From positions 25,476,208 through 25,540,207 of the forward strand of contig OY970832.1 of assembly GCA_963853835.1 (NCBI GenBank): a stretch of 64,000 nt of DNA, written 5' to 3'. Made by a program: the position numbers and the translations under genes. Under the pieces are notes generated by a model. That model did no database searches. It was not told the DNA's origin and was given only the letters and a program-made list of their open reading frames with translations. Within the stretch, counting starts at the first letter, position 1. The number at the start of each line of letters is the position of its first letter. The DNA comes from Calendula officinalis. Lineage: Eukaryota > Streptophyta > Magnoliopsida > Asterales > Asteraceae. Below are positions 35,901 to 48,387 of this stretch, piece by piece.

Positions 35901-36293
35901 AAATCCAAAAGGGTCAAATTCCACAGAAACAAAATTATCAGTTGTGAATTTTCGTACCGAAATTAGATTCTTAATAATATGAGGGGCATATAAGACATTG
36001 CGTAATGCCAATGGTGGATGTGGGCGTTTAAGATTAGTGTGACCATAACCAAGAATTGGTATAGATTGGCCATTTCCAATAAAAATACCATTAGTTTTGC
36101 GTGAATTATAAAAGGATGAAAGTGTACCCTTATCGGCGGTGACATGAGACGAGACGCCGGTGTCCATAACCCATGGAGATGTTGGTGGATTTAGACCCAT
36201 GGTATACATCACGGACTCGATATCTGTTGGAGAATATTCACTGCCAAGGCCTGATGTAAATGCTTGTTGGACTGATTTTGGGTCTCGGCCCAA
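32970..36293 (-). CDS. Pol polyprotein (PR-INT-RT-RH) of the Ale-like copia
   Basis: 1107-aa intact ORF, in copia order. Protease motif VMDTGVSSHVT is near residue 45. HHCC pre-integrase (LWHDRLGHPG, CRSCVLGK) and integrase DDE residues (HCDLW, CDNGKEF, NGKAERKIR) follow at about 170-370. A Pro/His-rich linker spans about 480-590. RT has QLDVKNAF and LLLYVDDI at about 640-830. RNase H has SYTDADW, SSAEAEYRG and DIFTKSLP at about 940-1090. All catalytic residues I can check are present. It ends GEC-stop, with the stop made by the first bases of the 3' LTR, so the polypurine tract overlaps coding sequence. The protein is probably expressed as a gag-pol fusion, so the ATG at 36293 need not be the start. 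Confidence 0.92.
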   Translation of the reverse strand: MGRDPKSVQQAFTSGLGSEYSPTDIESVMYTMGLNPPTSPWVMDTGVSSHVTADKGTLSSFYNSRKTNGIFIGNGQSIPILGYGHTNLKRPHPPLALRNVLYAPHIIKNLISVRKFTTDNFVSVEFDPFGFSVKEYQTGKRIMRCDSQGDLYPVTFKKPVQPFSFAVLDSSSLWHDRLGHPGLPVFEVLRKNKSITCAPNKNLSVCRSCVLGKHIKLPFHMSPNNTLFPFDNIHCDLWTSPILSNAGFRYYIVFLDDFTNFVWTFPLARKSDVFSVFEKFHAFIRTQFERNIKNLQCDNGKEFDNQNMRDFCHNNGVGLRLSCPYTSSQNGKAERKIRSLNNIIRTLLAHASVPPLFWPYALSMATYLHYVLPSKVINFHSPLSILYKKWPDLSHLRVFGALCYPLFPSTTLHKLQSRSKPCVFLGFPDNHRGYRCYDMVSKKILVCRHDIFDETQYPFSCSLPPPQYEFLDCDTTTYIRQHIQQPTQIHNPTHHTPQTPPSPSSLRGPPPNTPTHSPPFNHGSPQNNPPSPTGPPPHSPPPSVTSPLPPPPPAPVQAPPPASTRPVTRSQHGIFTPKTPFNLHTQLTPSPIPKNPIHALRDPNWKMAMDDEYKALSQNDTCVLVPRPPNVNVMRSMWVLTHKIRADGSFERHMARLVGDGKTQRVGIDCGETFSPVVKPATIRTVLSLAISKAWPIKQLDVKNAFLHGRLHETVYMHQPLGFRDPTHPDHVCLLKKSLYGLKQAPRAWYTRFAEYVSKFGFIHSVSDNSLFIFRQGDHMAYLLLYVDDIILTSSSNELLTKIITLLGNEFAMKDLGTLSSFLGISVKHHPHGLFLSQTHYATDIIARAGMTSCKPSATPVDTKPKLSATTSPKFSDQSLYHSLAGALQYLTFTRPDISYAVQQVCLFMHDPREVHMAALKRILRYLQGTLTHGLHLYKSNTASLMSYTDADWGGCPDTRRPTSGYCVYLGDNLISWSAKRKPTLSRSSAEAEYRGVANVVAESCWLHNLLLELHCPVQKATIVYCDNVSAIYLSGNPVQHQRTKHIEMDIHFVREKVAKGLVRVLHVPSRYQIADIFTKSLPLVLFQDFRDSLSVRPPPALTAGEC

Positions 36294-37339
36294 AATACCG
36301 TCGGCCCTGTTGTGTTGACTGGGTGGTCCAGAATTTTGTTAGGCCATGGGGCAGTGGGATACGGGCATGGTGGAATGGTCCAAGGGGGTGGGGCAGCCCA
36401 ATTAGCTTGAGAAGCAAACCATTGGGCCCAAGGAAAATAAGCAGGAGGCATTGAATTCCCGCTGTTGTGTCGGCGATTTCCCTGACCGCCACTGGATCTC
36501 CCCCCTGAATTATTGCGGCCTCCATTTTTCCCACGACGACTGCCCCTGGAAGAACTATCACGACCACGATAACCGGTGCCAGAATTCTGCCCAATAGCAG
36601 CCTCAGACGAAGGTGTGATTAGCGCCATATTGGACGCCGTCGCTGCCTTTTTGGCAATTCCTGCCTCTTCGAGCGTTAACATCGACCGGGCTTGTTGGAA
36701 CGACGATAAGGGGTTACTTTGCCGGAGAAGTGTGCCAACCCCATTGTAGGCGTCCGTAAGGCCGGAAACCATTTGTAGAACTAAACGATCGTTCGACACC
36801 TCGGCCCCGACATTCCTCAGTTGGTCTGTGAGTTCTTTTAGGCGTTGACAATATGCCGAAACACCATCAAAATCGGATAAAATTGTGTGCGAGAATTCTT
36901 GTTCGAGGGTAACCGCTCTAGCATGCTTGTTATCCTCAAACAAATCGCGTAAGCGATTCCAAGTATCCATTGCCGAAGACCCCGGCACCATGATAGTTGT
37001 GATTAGATCACTAGAGATGGTTGCATAAATCGAACCAAGAACCGTCGCATCGAGTGTGGCCCATTGTTCCTCGTCATCACAAACGTTCGTTGTTGATGGA
37101 ATGATGTGGTGCAAGACTTTCATCGAGCGAGCACAAATTTTAAACAGCTCGGCCCAGGTAGAGTTTTGAACTTTTGTGGTTTCGAGTTGAATGGGTATGT
37201 GATTGCGAATGTTTGAGACACCAAGAGCAGGATGAAACTTGGTGTTGTGGGCAGGGGTGGTATGTGGGGGGTGCCATAGGTATGCTTGATTGAAAACAAG
37301 AAAAAAAGCAGTGGTGAAAAAGATGAAGAAAAACAGCAC
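36209..37339 (-). CDS. Gag of the Ale-like copia
   Basis: 376-aa ORF with the UBN2-type core (GSSAMDTWNRLRDLFEDN, LEQEFSHT, YCQRLKELTDQLRNVGA, VSGLTDAYNGVG). An Arg/Gly-rich tail (RGRDSSSRGSRRGKNGGR) follows. No CCHC zinc knuckle is present, so RNA binding may rest on the RG-rich tail. The ORF overlaps pol by 85 bp in another phase. The pol frame reads DGILGRDPKSVQQ there, so either one base was lost or gained or a frameshift is used. The N-terminus (MLFFFIFFTTAFF) may not be genuine. A later Met or fusion to the leader is possible. Confidence 0.8.
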   Translation of the reverse strand: MLFFFIFFTTAFFLVFNQAYLWHPPHTTPAHNTKFHPALGVSNIRNHIPIQLETTKVQNSTWAELFKICARSMKVLHHIIPSTTNVCDDEEQWATLDATVLGSIYATISSDLITTIMVPGSSAMDTWNRLRDLFEDNKHARAVTLEQEFSHTILSDFDGVSAYCQRLKELTDQLRNVGAEVSNDRLVLQMVSGLTDAYNGVGTLLRQSNPLSSFQQARSMLTLEEAGIAKKAATASNMALITPSSEAAIGQNSGTGYRGRDSSSRGSRRGKNGGRNNSGGRSSGGQGNRRHNSGNSMPPAYFPWAQWFASQANWAAPPPWTIPPCPYPTAPWPNKILDHPVNTTGPTVFWAETQNQSNKHLHQALAVNILQQISSP

Positions 37340-37407
37340 TGTTATGACTTGAATTGGAACAAAAGCGAAAGAGAATGAGCCACAAATTAGAGAGAAAATC
37401 GTGTAGG

Positions 37408-37418
37408 CTCTGATACCA
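37408..37418 (-). other. Primer-binding site of the Ale-like copia
   Basis: CTCTGATACCA on the plus strand directly abuts the 5' LTR at 37419. Complement TGGTATCAGAG, initiator Met tRNA. Confidence 0.9.
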
Positions 37419-37596
37419 TAAAAGAAGGTTAATTCTTGCCTTTTGCCATTTCACCAAGGTACTATAAATATACACAAATACATCAATGCTAGCCTACAAT
37501 CACTACCGTAATATATGCTTTCCATCTATACACATATTGACCGAATATCTTATCATAATTATACATAAAGAGAATATATTGTAATATATTCTAACA
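37419..37596 (-). repeat. 5' LTR of the Ale-like copia
   Basis: 178 bp. It differs from the other LTR only at ACCGTAATA/ACCATAATA and ATGCTTT/ATGTTTT. Confidence 0.93.
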
Positions 37597-37647
37597 TTGG
37601 AAAATTTTCCCGGAAAAGTAGAAAATTTTCCGTAACCAAACGGAGCC

Positions 37648-38340
37648 TAAGGTTTTTAAAAATGTGTTGTGAAATGTTTGTTTTGTTTTAGACATGTTAG
37701 AAGTAAGTTGAGTACATTTTCTAGCAGAAGGCTCTTATTGGATTAAAAATAACTGTCTAAAAAATAACTGTTGAGTTCTTATTGGGATTTTATCATTTTT
37801 TGTTAATGAATAATCATACAGAAACTATTTTAGTAAAATGATAAGTACATCACAATTTAGTAAAAAATCGAAGGACTTTTGTTGATTGCGAAATATCTGA
37901 TCTGAAATTCGGATTCAGATAATAAATTTCAAATTTTTTGGATAATAGGATATCTGAAGCTATTATACAAAATGTAAAAATGCGAACGAATCAACATTGA
38001 ACAAATGTAACAATTTACAAAGTTTTAAACGTTTAACACTTACAAATTTTAAAAGACTTGATCAATTTTAGATATTTTTGAAAGATTTTTATGGATAATT
38101 TTGACAATTTTTATAAGAATTTAGGATAGAGCAATATATAATCCTACTATTTGGTCCTACTCATAATCCTAATATTTGCCCAGTTAGTACTGCTCAACAC
38201 TTAGTGCTGCTGCGTTAGTGCTGCTCCCATTTAATGCTGCTCAAGTCTCCCGGTCGCACGGGGTATTTTGGGAAGATTGAAGTCTATCAGTCTTAAATGG
38301 AAGTCGCACACTTTTTTTTGTCTAAATTGGTAATTAATTC
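37648..38340. other. Non-coding spacer
   Basis: AT-rich with no ORF of note. 38140-38260 contains short repeats of the phrase TTAGTGCTGCT and TAATGCTGCTC. Confidence 0.4.
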
Positions 38341-38426
38341 ATTTAAGTGTCTGAGTAAATTGATTATGCTTTTCTTTTGTTCAGGGCTAAAATAACCAGA
38401 TTTGGATAAAAGTTAAGGATAAATTT
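38341..38426 (+). repeat. 86-bp segment duplicated from 25544-25629
   Basis: Same 86-bp sequence as at 25.5 kb, with three or four substitutions. It precedes the second KAS I relic. Confidence 0.85.
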
Positions 38427-38489
38427 ACATAAAGATTGTAGCTTTAAGCATACAATTATTTAATTCTTCAATTCATAGGGTAAATAATA

Positions 38490-38755
38490 CTCCCTCCGTC
38501 CCACAAAAAACTTCCCATTTCACTCTAAACTTTTGTCCCATAAAAAACTTCCCATTTCCCATATTTGGTGGGCTCCACCCAATAAAAAATTATTATTATT
38601 AAAAATCTCACCACTAATATCCACTAACTATCTTTCTCTCTCTCCAATCTAACCTTATATTTTAATCAAAAGTATTATCAATTACCCCACCACTAACTAT
38701 TACCTAAAAACATGTGCAAAAGTCAAATGGGAAGTTTTTTGTGGGACGGAGGGAG
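38490..38755. mobile_element. Stowaway-type MITE
   Basis: 266 bp, CTCCCTCCGTCCCAC...GTGGGACGGAGGGAG with TSD TA on both sides (38488-38489 and 38756-38757). Near-perfect TIRs. The motif AAAAACTTCCCATTT is repeated twice at the left and inverted at the right. Confidence 0.93.
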
Positions 38756-38757
38756 TA

Positions 38758-39348
38758 TAAGAAATTCGAAGCATACTTGATACGTGTGTGATGTGTCATT
38801 TTATAAAATAGTTTGTGATGCGTGTACTAAGGATCATGTTAAGTTCATGATGTTTATATGATCTTCATCAATTCTATTTGTTCATCTTTATATTTGTTAA
38901 TTATGCATGAGACATACGTTAAGGGAAAATACAAGTATGGCATTTACGTCTCCACTCCATCAAAAGAGACGTAAAACAACATAAATGTCAAAATGTGTAA
39001 AATTCACTTTTTGCCACTATTGTAAGGTACTAGAGAGACATTTGAGTATAAAATGAGTAGGTTTGGTAATTGGTCAAAACATGTCTCGTCGGTACACAAG
39101 CACCATTTTATTGTTTTTTTAAGGATAGATAATAATTTAATATGCGAAATATGATCACAAAAACTATGTTACTGCAAAATAATCAAACTTTTATTTATAA
39201 AGTGATTTAAAAGTACTTTGTTTTCTTCTTTCAGTATTCCTTTTTATCTGAATCCTTTAAACCTAAATAGACATATTTTTAGGCAAATGGTCAAAATCAT
39301 TATTTTTATTATTTTAATCCTCATTTTTTGTATATTTTTGTGCAGATT
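38758..39348. other. Non-coding, probable former KAS I intron
   Basis: AT-rich. It ends TTTTTGTGCAG, a good acceptor before the KAS I exon relic. Confidence 0.4.
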
Positions 39349-39705
39349 GATAAAGAGCGAGCTGGTGTGCTTGTTGGAACAGGAATGGTAGGTCTAATTA
39401 TCATATTAAGTGATAATTATGTCCTTACTTTTCTATTATCATATTTTTAATTCCTCCCCTCTCACTAAGGGCATGATTGTCATTTGATATAAAATTGCTT
39501 TACATGGATAAAAATTGCTCTGTACAATCAACTCCCATTGAAAAAGGTTACAGAAAAATCACACCTTTTTTCATTCCTTATGCAATAACAAACATGGCAT
39601 CAGCAGTTCAGCACTACTAGCAATTGATTTGGGCTTTATGGTCCCAAATTACTCAATTTCAACGACTTGTGCTACCTCAATTTGAACGGCTTATACATAT
39701 TTTAA
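39349..39705 (+). pseudogene. KAS I fossil, central exons with the active-site Cys region
   Basis: The first exon relic (39349-39386) reads IDKERAGVLVGTGM and stops at a GT donor (ATGGTAGGTC), where KAS I genes have GTGM/GGLT. The second piece (39530-39705) reads PIEKGYRKITPFFIPYAI then TNMASA. A frameshift and a TAG follow, then AIDLGFMVPNYSISTTCATS. The catalytic Cys of the TACATS motif is preserved (about 39670), followed by a stop. The segment between GTGM and IEKG is deleted. It complements the C-terminal piece at 26460-27030 and does not overlap it. Confidence 0.85.
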
Positions 39706-39889
39706 ACTTTATACGTTACAATGAAGTTTTAGGAAAAACCAAACTAATTGGTATGAAAATGTGTACAAACTATCTATTTAAAATAAAGATACAAAGTATA
39801 ATATTTAGCATACTGCGAGAATGTTAAAAGTAATTAAATATGTACTGAATCAAAAGATTTTTATCAGTATTTGACTGCAATCAAAAACC

Positions 39890-41212
39890 AAGTAAAACCC
39901 CAATTAAAATATTATACTACGCTAAAATCTTCTCCTATATATGAGCCTACATTTGATTTTTGCATGACAACTCATCAGTTTGAAGCTCTACCATTGGTCC
40001 AATATGCCACGTGGAATTGTACCATTGGTCCGTTCTTATCTCTACCTATAATTTAATTATAGTAATTTTTGTAAACCCCCCTACTTCGTTTTTTGATTAT
40101 AACTTTGTTTTTTCTCTGTAAACAAAAAATTTTAAAAATGTCAAAGTTTCTAAAATTAAATTTTCTACAAAATGAGTATAGTCTTGAAATTTTGAAAAAC
40201 CAATGTTATGATTCAATTCAAACATATTATGAACCAAAAGTTTTATTATTTAAAAATGTAATGATCTAAATTTTGTATGATCGCCCAAATATTATGTTCC
40301 TAATTAAATAAAATGAGTATTGTTTATTATTTCCTAAATACAACAAAATTCAATTATTGGTTTTGAAAGTTTCAGATATCTACTCTTACTGACTGTAAAT
40401 ATCGGACCAAGTATATAACATTATTTTATTAATTTGGTAACATTTTCATTATTATCACATAAATTTTAAGAAAGATAAATTACATTAAATATATATATAT
40501 ATATAATTTCAAACCAAATTACAATCTAACACCTATATACGGAGATAATCATGACAATTTCATGATGCCATGTCCATTCCCATCGCTTGATTGATCTTTT
40601 TGACGACGTGTGATGCTGACTGAAAGAGGCTTTTAGTCATTTGTGTGATTTCAAAATTTAAATTTGAATAGAATTTCTAAAATATATGGATGGAATTCCT
40701 ATTAGAATCTTTACTATATTTAAAAAAAAATTCAAGAAATTTAATGATTTTAAATTTGAATAGAATTTAAATTCTAACGATTTGATTTCTTAAAATATAG
40801 TAAAGATTTTAAGAATTTTTTTAAAATAGGAATTTCATTAAAGTTTCTAATAAATATCACAAGGCAGCCATACGGTTAATATTTCCGGAATTCAAAAGGA
40901 AATGTGAAATTTCCTCCTTTATGATATTTCCAAATTAAAATGCATTCAAAATTAATGAAAGTTAAGAGCAAGAAATAATTAAAAGTTATTTGTTGCGATC
41001 AAGATGACACTTACACTAACTCAACAACAAATATCGTATATAAAGAAGTTTTATTTTATTTCTAAATTTTATATACCATTTGTGATATGTATCAAAACAC
41101 GTTTATCATCATTTCAATAATAGATTACTATATGATTTCTTAAGTTTTTTTTTTGTATTTTCCTTTTATTTTTCGAAGCATGCCTGCCCATACGGGCGGG
41201 CTATGAAGCTAG
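39890..41212 (+). mobile_element. Helitron-like element (3' end supported, 5' end guessed)
   Basis: At 41183-41200 the sequence GCCTGCCCATACGGGCGGGC forms an 8-bp stem. It is followed seven bases later by CTAG and then T (41209-41213), the canonical Helitron 3' terminus inserting before T. The interior is AT-rich and non-coding. The 5' end may lie near TTATACTACGCTAAAATC at about 39909, but a clean 5' TC is not seen. The arm at 40130-40200 (CTACAAAATGAGTATAGTC) is shared with the TIR element at 57.4 kb. Confidence 0.5.
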
Positions 41213-43288
41213 TATGAGTATACATAAATACATGTTACCTGCTAAAATAGCCAATTAAAATTTAAAATTTGTTCCTATCACCTCATCACCCCCACGTTGC
41301 AAGCTTGTACCTGAATCCCCATAAGATGCGTACACTTTAGTTTCTTGTTGAATATTATACTAGGTTGTATTTATCCACCCATATCAAAACTACACATAAC
41401 TCTAGCCTATTATAAAACCTACCCATCTATCTCTTCTTCACCGTTTTTGCAACTTCAACAAAACAGAAAACCCACTCCGGCGATAATGTGCTTTCCGGCG
41501 AACTCACAATAGCTCTTACACCCTCTCACATCCTCTCGTGTGAAACCAGAAAATAGAAGCTGCCCACTATCAACTTCCGACGATCAGGCACGTTTTTTTC
41601 CGGCGACTAGGCGTGTTCCGACGATCTCTATCTCCGATGACCATCAGCGTTTCTCCAGTGGAGACCAAGGAAACCGGCGATTCCCTTCTCGAACTATCTC
41701 TCTCCCTCTCTCGATAGGTATACCATCTTAACTTTCTCCTTATATTGTTTTCTTTGATCATGCATGTGTGTGTTCTCACGAGACACGAACCCCATTTGTG
41801 TCGATCGTGTTTCCTGTTTTCCGGTCTTTGTCTCCGACAGCGCACACACACAGGTTGTGTGTGTGATGCGTGCGAGATCTCCATTGTTTGCATCTTACCA
41901 TGTGTGGGTATATATTACGGTGTGTGTGTGTGTTCTTTCTCTTCTTCGTCGCCGGCATGTTGTTGTTCAGTCTCCTTGCCGGCCGAAACAAATCTCTCGG
42001 TCCAGTGGTCATTAGCACGCCCAACTTTCATCTATAAACCCTCAGCCCAGTGGTGTCTCTAAGCCCAAATCGAAATGTAAAAAGAAATCAGTTTTGTTTA
42101 TTTATTTGGTTATGTAATAATCAGTTTAAATCAGAACTTATTAATTATTACTTATTTAAATAATAACCGATTATTATTATTCATTTAATTATTAAATGAA
42201 TAATAAATCATTTATCTAATTCGAATAACAGTTATTTAAATGCAAAGTTTTTATCTAATACCTAATTATTTAAGTTTCTTTTATTTAATTATCGTTTAAT
42301 TACTAATTAATTATTTATAATTTTTTAAATAATTTTATTTAAATAATTAACCATTGTAGATTTGTATCAAACCTGTTTACTTCCGATCAAAGTGTACTTA
42401 TATTCTAAAACTTATTGAATCCACACAAATGTATTTAAAATACGAGACCAGCCAATCGAGTCACTAACGTGTCGCTCGAATCTAGTTTCATGCTAGGAGA
42501 ATCATTGTGCATCATGTAGATTAGGCATGTCTTTATGACCGTTATTTATTAACTATTAATATGCGTTTAGGACGCTAGCTAGGAATCTTTGTTTGGAATC
42601 CCCAACTTTGTTGAATTGCAAATTTGCTAGTTGCGCCAAGGTGAGTTTCACGGCCCCACTTTTACTGCTTTATAACTATTTTATTGGGGCAGAAAACATA
42701 TAACTACTTAACTATTTTGCATTAAACAATCTGTGTGTACCCATTGTTGTGTACATGTACCAACATATAACAATACAATCATATGTAATTCAGTATGTAA
42801 TCACATTATGTGTTATTAATGAAAAATAATAATTTTTAAAAATTAAAAAATTAAAAAAATTAAGGAAAATGATAATGACAGCCCTTAAAGCTGTCAATAA
42901 GAAGGCAAAAATAAGGTAAAAACCGCCCCCTGAATTTTAGGAACACTACACCATCAATGAATGTACAACCTTTTAAATGAATATTTTTTTTTTTAAATTA
43001 CCAAAGTACCGCTTCATGTATAAAATATGTGATTAATCTTAACCACTACTTATAATTAATTAATTATTGAGATTTGCCCTTTGATACTTAATAAAAATTA
43101 AGGACATCCTTAAATACGACTCTATTTATATATGACTAGTTTTAAGTAGAGTATACATGAAATTAGAAATAAAAAAAAAAGTAGTGTGTTTCCCAAACTG
43201 AATATATAAACATAATAAATTATCCCAAATACAATTTTCGGTTTAAAGATAGTTATTTGAAATGATTTGATGTTATATGGGCTAATAG
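41213..43288. other. Unexplained region with promoter- or LTR-like part
   Basis: At 41400-42010 base composition changes abruptly. A TATA-like TATTATAAAACC near 41409 is followed by pyrimidine-rich leader sequence, CGGCGA/CCGGCG words and TC repeats, then TG/CA-rich stretches. At 42640 GCCAAGGTGAGTTTCACGGC and ATTTTATTGGGGC resemble plant gypsy LTR phrases. The short ORFs here lack family resemblance or conserved motifs. It could be the U3-R-U5 of a decayed gypsy LTR or a lost gene's promoter and leader. 42060-42360 and 42800-43280 are very AT-rich. Confidence 0.35.
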
Positions 43289-43596
43289 TAGAGGTGTTCA
43301 AAATCGTTTATCCGGATTTCCGGATAACCGAAGTTTGGATAGTGGATTTTACTATCTAAATTTAGCCGAAATTTTGAATATCCAAAATTCGGAAATCTAC
43401 CCAAAAAACAAATTATTTAAATAATTTCAAGATATTTTTGAGATTTTTTCGGATTTTCGTATGTTTTGGATATTGATATCAAAAATTTTTGAAAACATTA
43501 TCGTATCTCTGAATTTTGTAATTTTGGATACCCGAATTTCGAATATCAGGTATTTTTTTCTAATACTTGACTTTCGGATATTTTGAACACTACCTA
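43289..43596. mobile_element. Possible hAT-like MITE
   Basis: TAGAGGTGTTCAAAAT at the left and ATTTTGAACACTACCTA at the right form imperfect TIRs. The inside has inverted TCCGGATxxCCGGATA and GATATCCAAAATTCGG words. The 8-bp flanks match poorly. Confidence 0.45.
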
Positions 43597-43735
43597 GCTT
43601 AACACAACAATATCAAAAACTTGAGGTTTGTTCACAAAAAACTGAATTTTTAAATAAGGATAATTGGACAAATAAAAAGGTAAAGAAGATAAAAAAAGAG
43701 ACGCAATGGGTCATCTTCTCTATTGTTGTTGAATC

Positions 43736-43806
43736 AAATAGCTTTTCAACAATTATTTTTGGCTAAAGCAAATAGCTTTTCAACAATTATTTTTGCTAAA
43801 GCAAAC
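43736..43806. repeat. Short tandem duplication
   Basis: CAAATAGCTTTTCAACAATT plus ATTTTTGGCTAAAG is repeated twice with one base missing, period about 35. Confidence 0.8.
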
Positions 43807-44537
43807 AGAGCTCAATTGTATATGGTTGATACGTCCTCTTCACTAAGACAAGTATTATTAATTTTTCTCGGTTCAAAAAAGAAAAATTAACATGAGAATT
43901 TACTGATATCATTTAACATGGCAAAATAAGGAAGGGCTCTCGAATGACTTCTTAAATATTAAAGAGCCGATCCCTCATACTAGATGATAGAAGGGGAAGA
44001 TTAGAAAACGGTGACTTCAGGTATATCATGAGTAAGCTTTTAAAAGAAAATTCGTGGCAAAACCTTGTTACTCTACACCTTGGATGTTGAACCAACTAAC
44101 TGTTTTGGTATATCACTCAAACTAAAAAGAAAAGATTATAGAAGAAAACACTCAATTATTTGTGATGCATTTCACTGAGCTCAAAGGCTGTTTAAATACA
44201 CAAAGGAAAACAACGATGGAACTAAAATGCCCTATTCTTACGGAAGACTAAAAACAAATTAGAAAACAACTAACTCCCCTGATTCACAGGGATTTTATTC
44301 GAGCCTACTAAGTCATCTATGACTTATTATTCCAACACTAACCATCTTTTATTTAAAGACTATAACGTGACAAAAATTATGAAGGAGCCAAAAGTGATCT
44401 TATGGAAAATAAATAATTACAAGCACAATTGATTCCACTATGAAAGAAAAGAGAAAGAATCACTATTATGGGAGTTCAGATCATCCCGCACCACGAATAA
44501 CAAACTATACATTCGCCCCTATTTGACCACGTACACA

Positions 44538-44549
44538 CTATAATTTATA
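44538..44549 (+). promoter_or_regulatory. TATA box candidate of the MATE gene
   Basis: CTATAATTTATAGG lies about 45 bp upstream of the ATG at 44589. The whole upstream block (44340-44588) is also found, diverged, at 53340-53726. The candidate is conserved there as TTTTATTTATAGG. No experimental support. Confidence 0.4.
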
Positions 44550-44588
44550 GGACCTGTTTTTGGTATTTGCAGAGACATACACAAGAAT

Positions 44589-48183
<3,595 letters not shown>

Positions 48184-48370
48184 TGACAAAGTTAGATATT
48201 GAAGAAATAATCATTCTTCAATTGGAGAGCAAGCTCATCAACCCTCACTAGTGCTCAAGATATTAGTTGCTCATTCCCATTATTAATTAGTAAATATATA
48301 TTTAGGGTTAAGCTCATTCCCATAATTAATTAATAGGGACCTGAAATTTAACATTAACGAGGCAGCATGA

Positions 48371-48387
48371 CCCGTGCGATGCACGGG
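48371..48387. repeat. Perfect hairpin, possible decayed Helitron end
   Basis: CCCGTGCGATGCACGGG has a 7-bp stem with GAT loop, 190 bp after the MATE stop. Such hairpins mark plant Helitron 3' ends, but no CTRR follows on either strand. Confidence 0.4.

Larger units (their letters stand above)
32798..37596 (-). mobile_element. Young Ty1/copia element with short LTRs (Ale-like)
   Basis: 4799 bp. Two 178-bp LTRs (32798-32975 and 37419-37596) differ at 2 sites and are flanked by the perfect TSD TTGGA (32793-32797 and 37597-37601). Internal gag and pol are nearly intact. In element orientation the LTR ends are TG...TA, not TG...CA. The short LTRs and compact size suggest the Ale/Retrofit lineage. 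A gag-pol phase difference is the only visible defect. Confidence 0.93.
29208..37647. mobile_element. TIR element with CCGTTTGGTTACGG ends, copy 2, with five nested insertions
   Basis: Begins GGCTCCGTTTGGTTACGG at 29208, directly after copy 1, and ends CCGTAACCAAACGGAGCC at 37647 followed by TAA. Removing the nested elements (29721-30272, 30288-30939, 31399-31859, 32073-32755, 32798-37596) leaves about 1.2 kb of non-coding sequence largely shared with copy 1. The flanks AA and TAA hint at a 3-bp TAA-type target. Confidence 0.6.

Noticed and set aside
41540..42062. Short protein-coding genes in the 60-107 codon frames
   Set aside because: Overlapping ORFs on both strands in TC- and CG-rich sequence, with no conserved motif or splice model.
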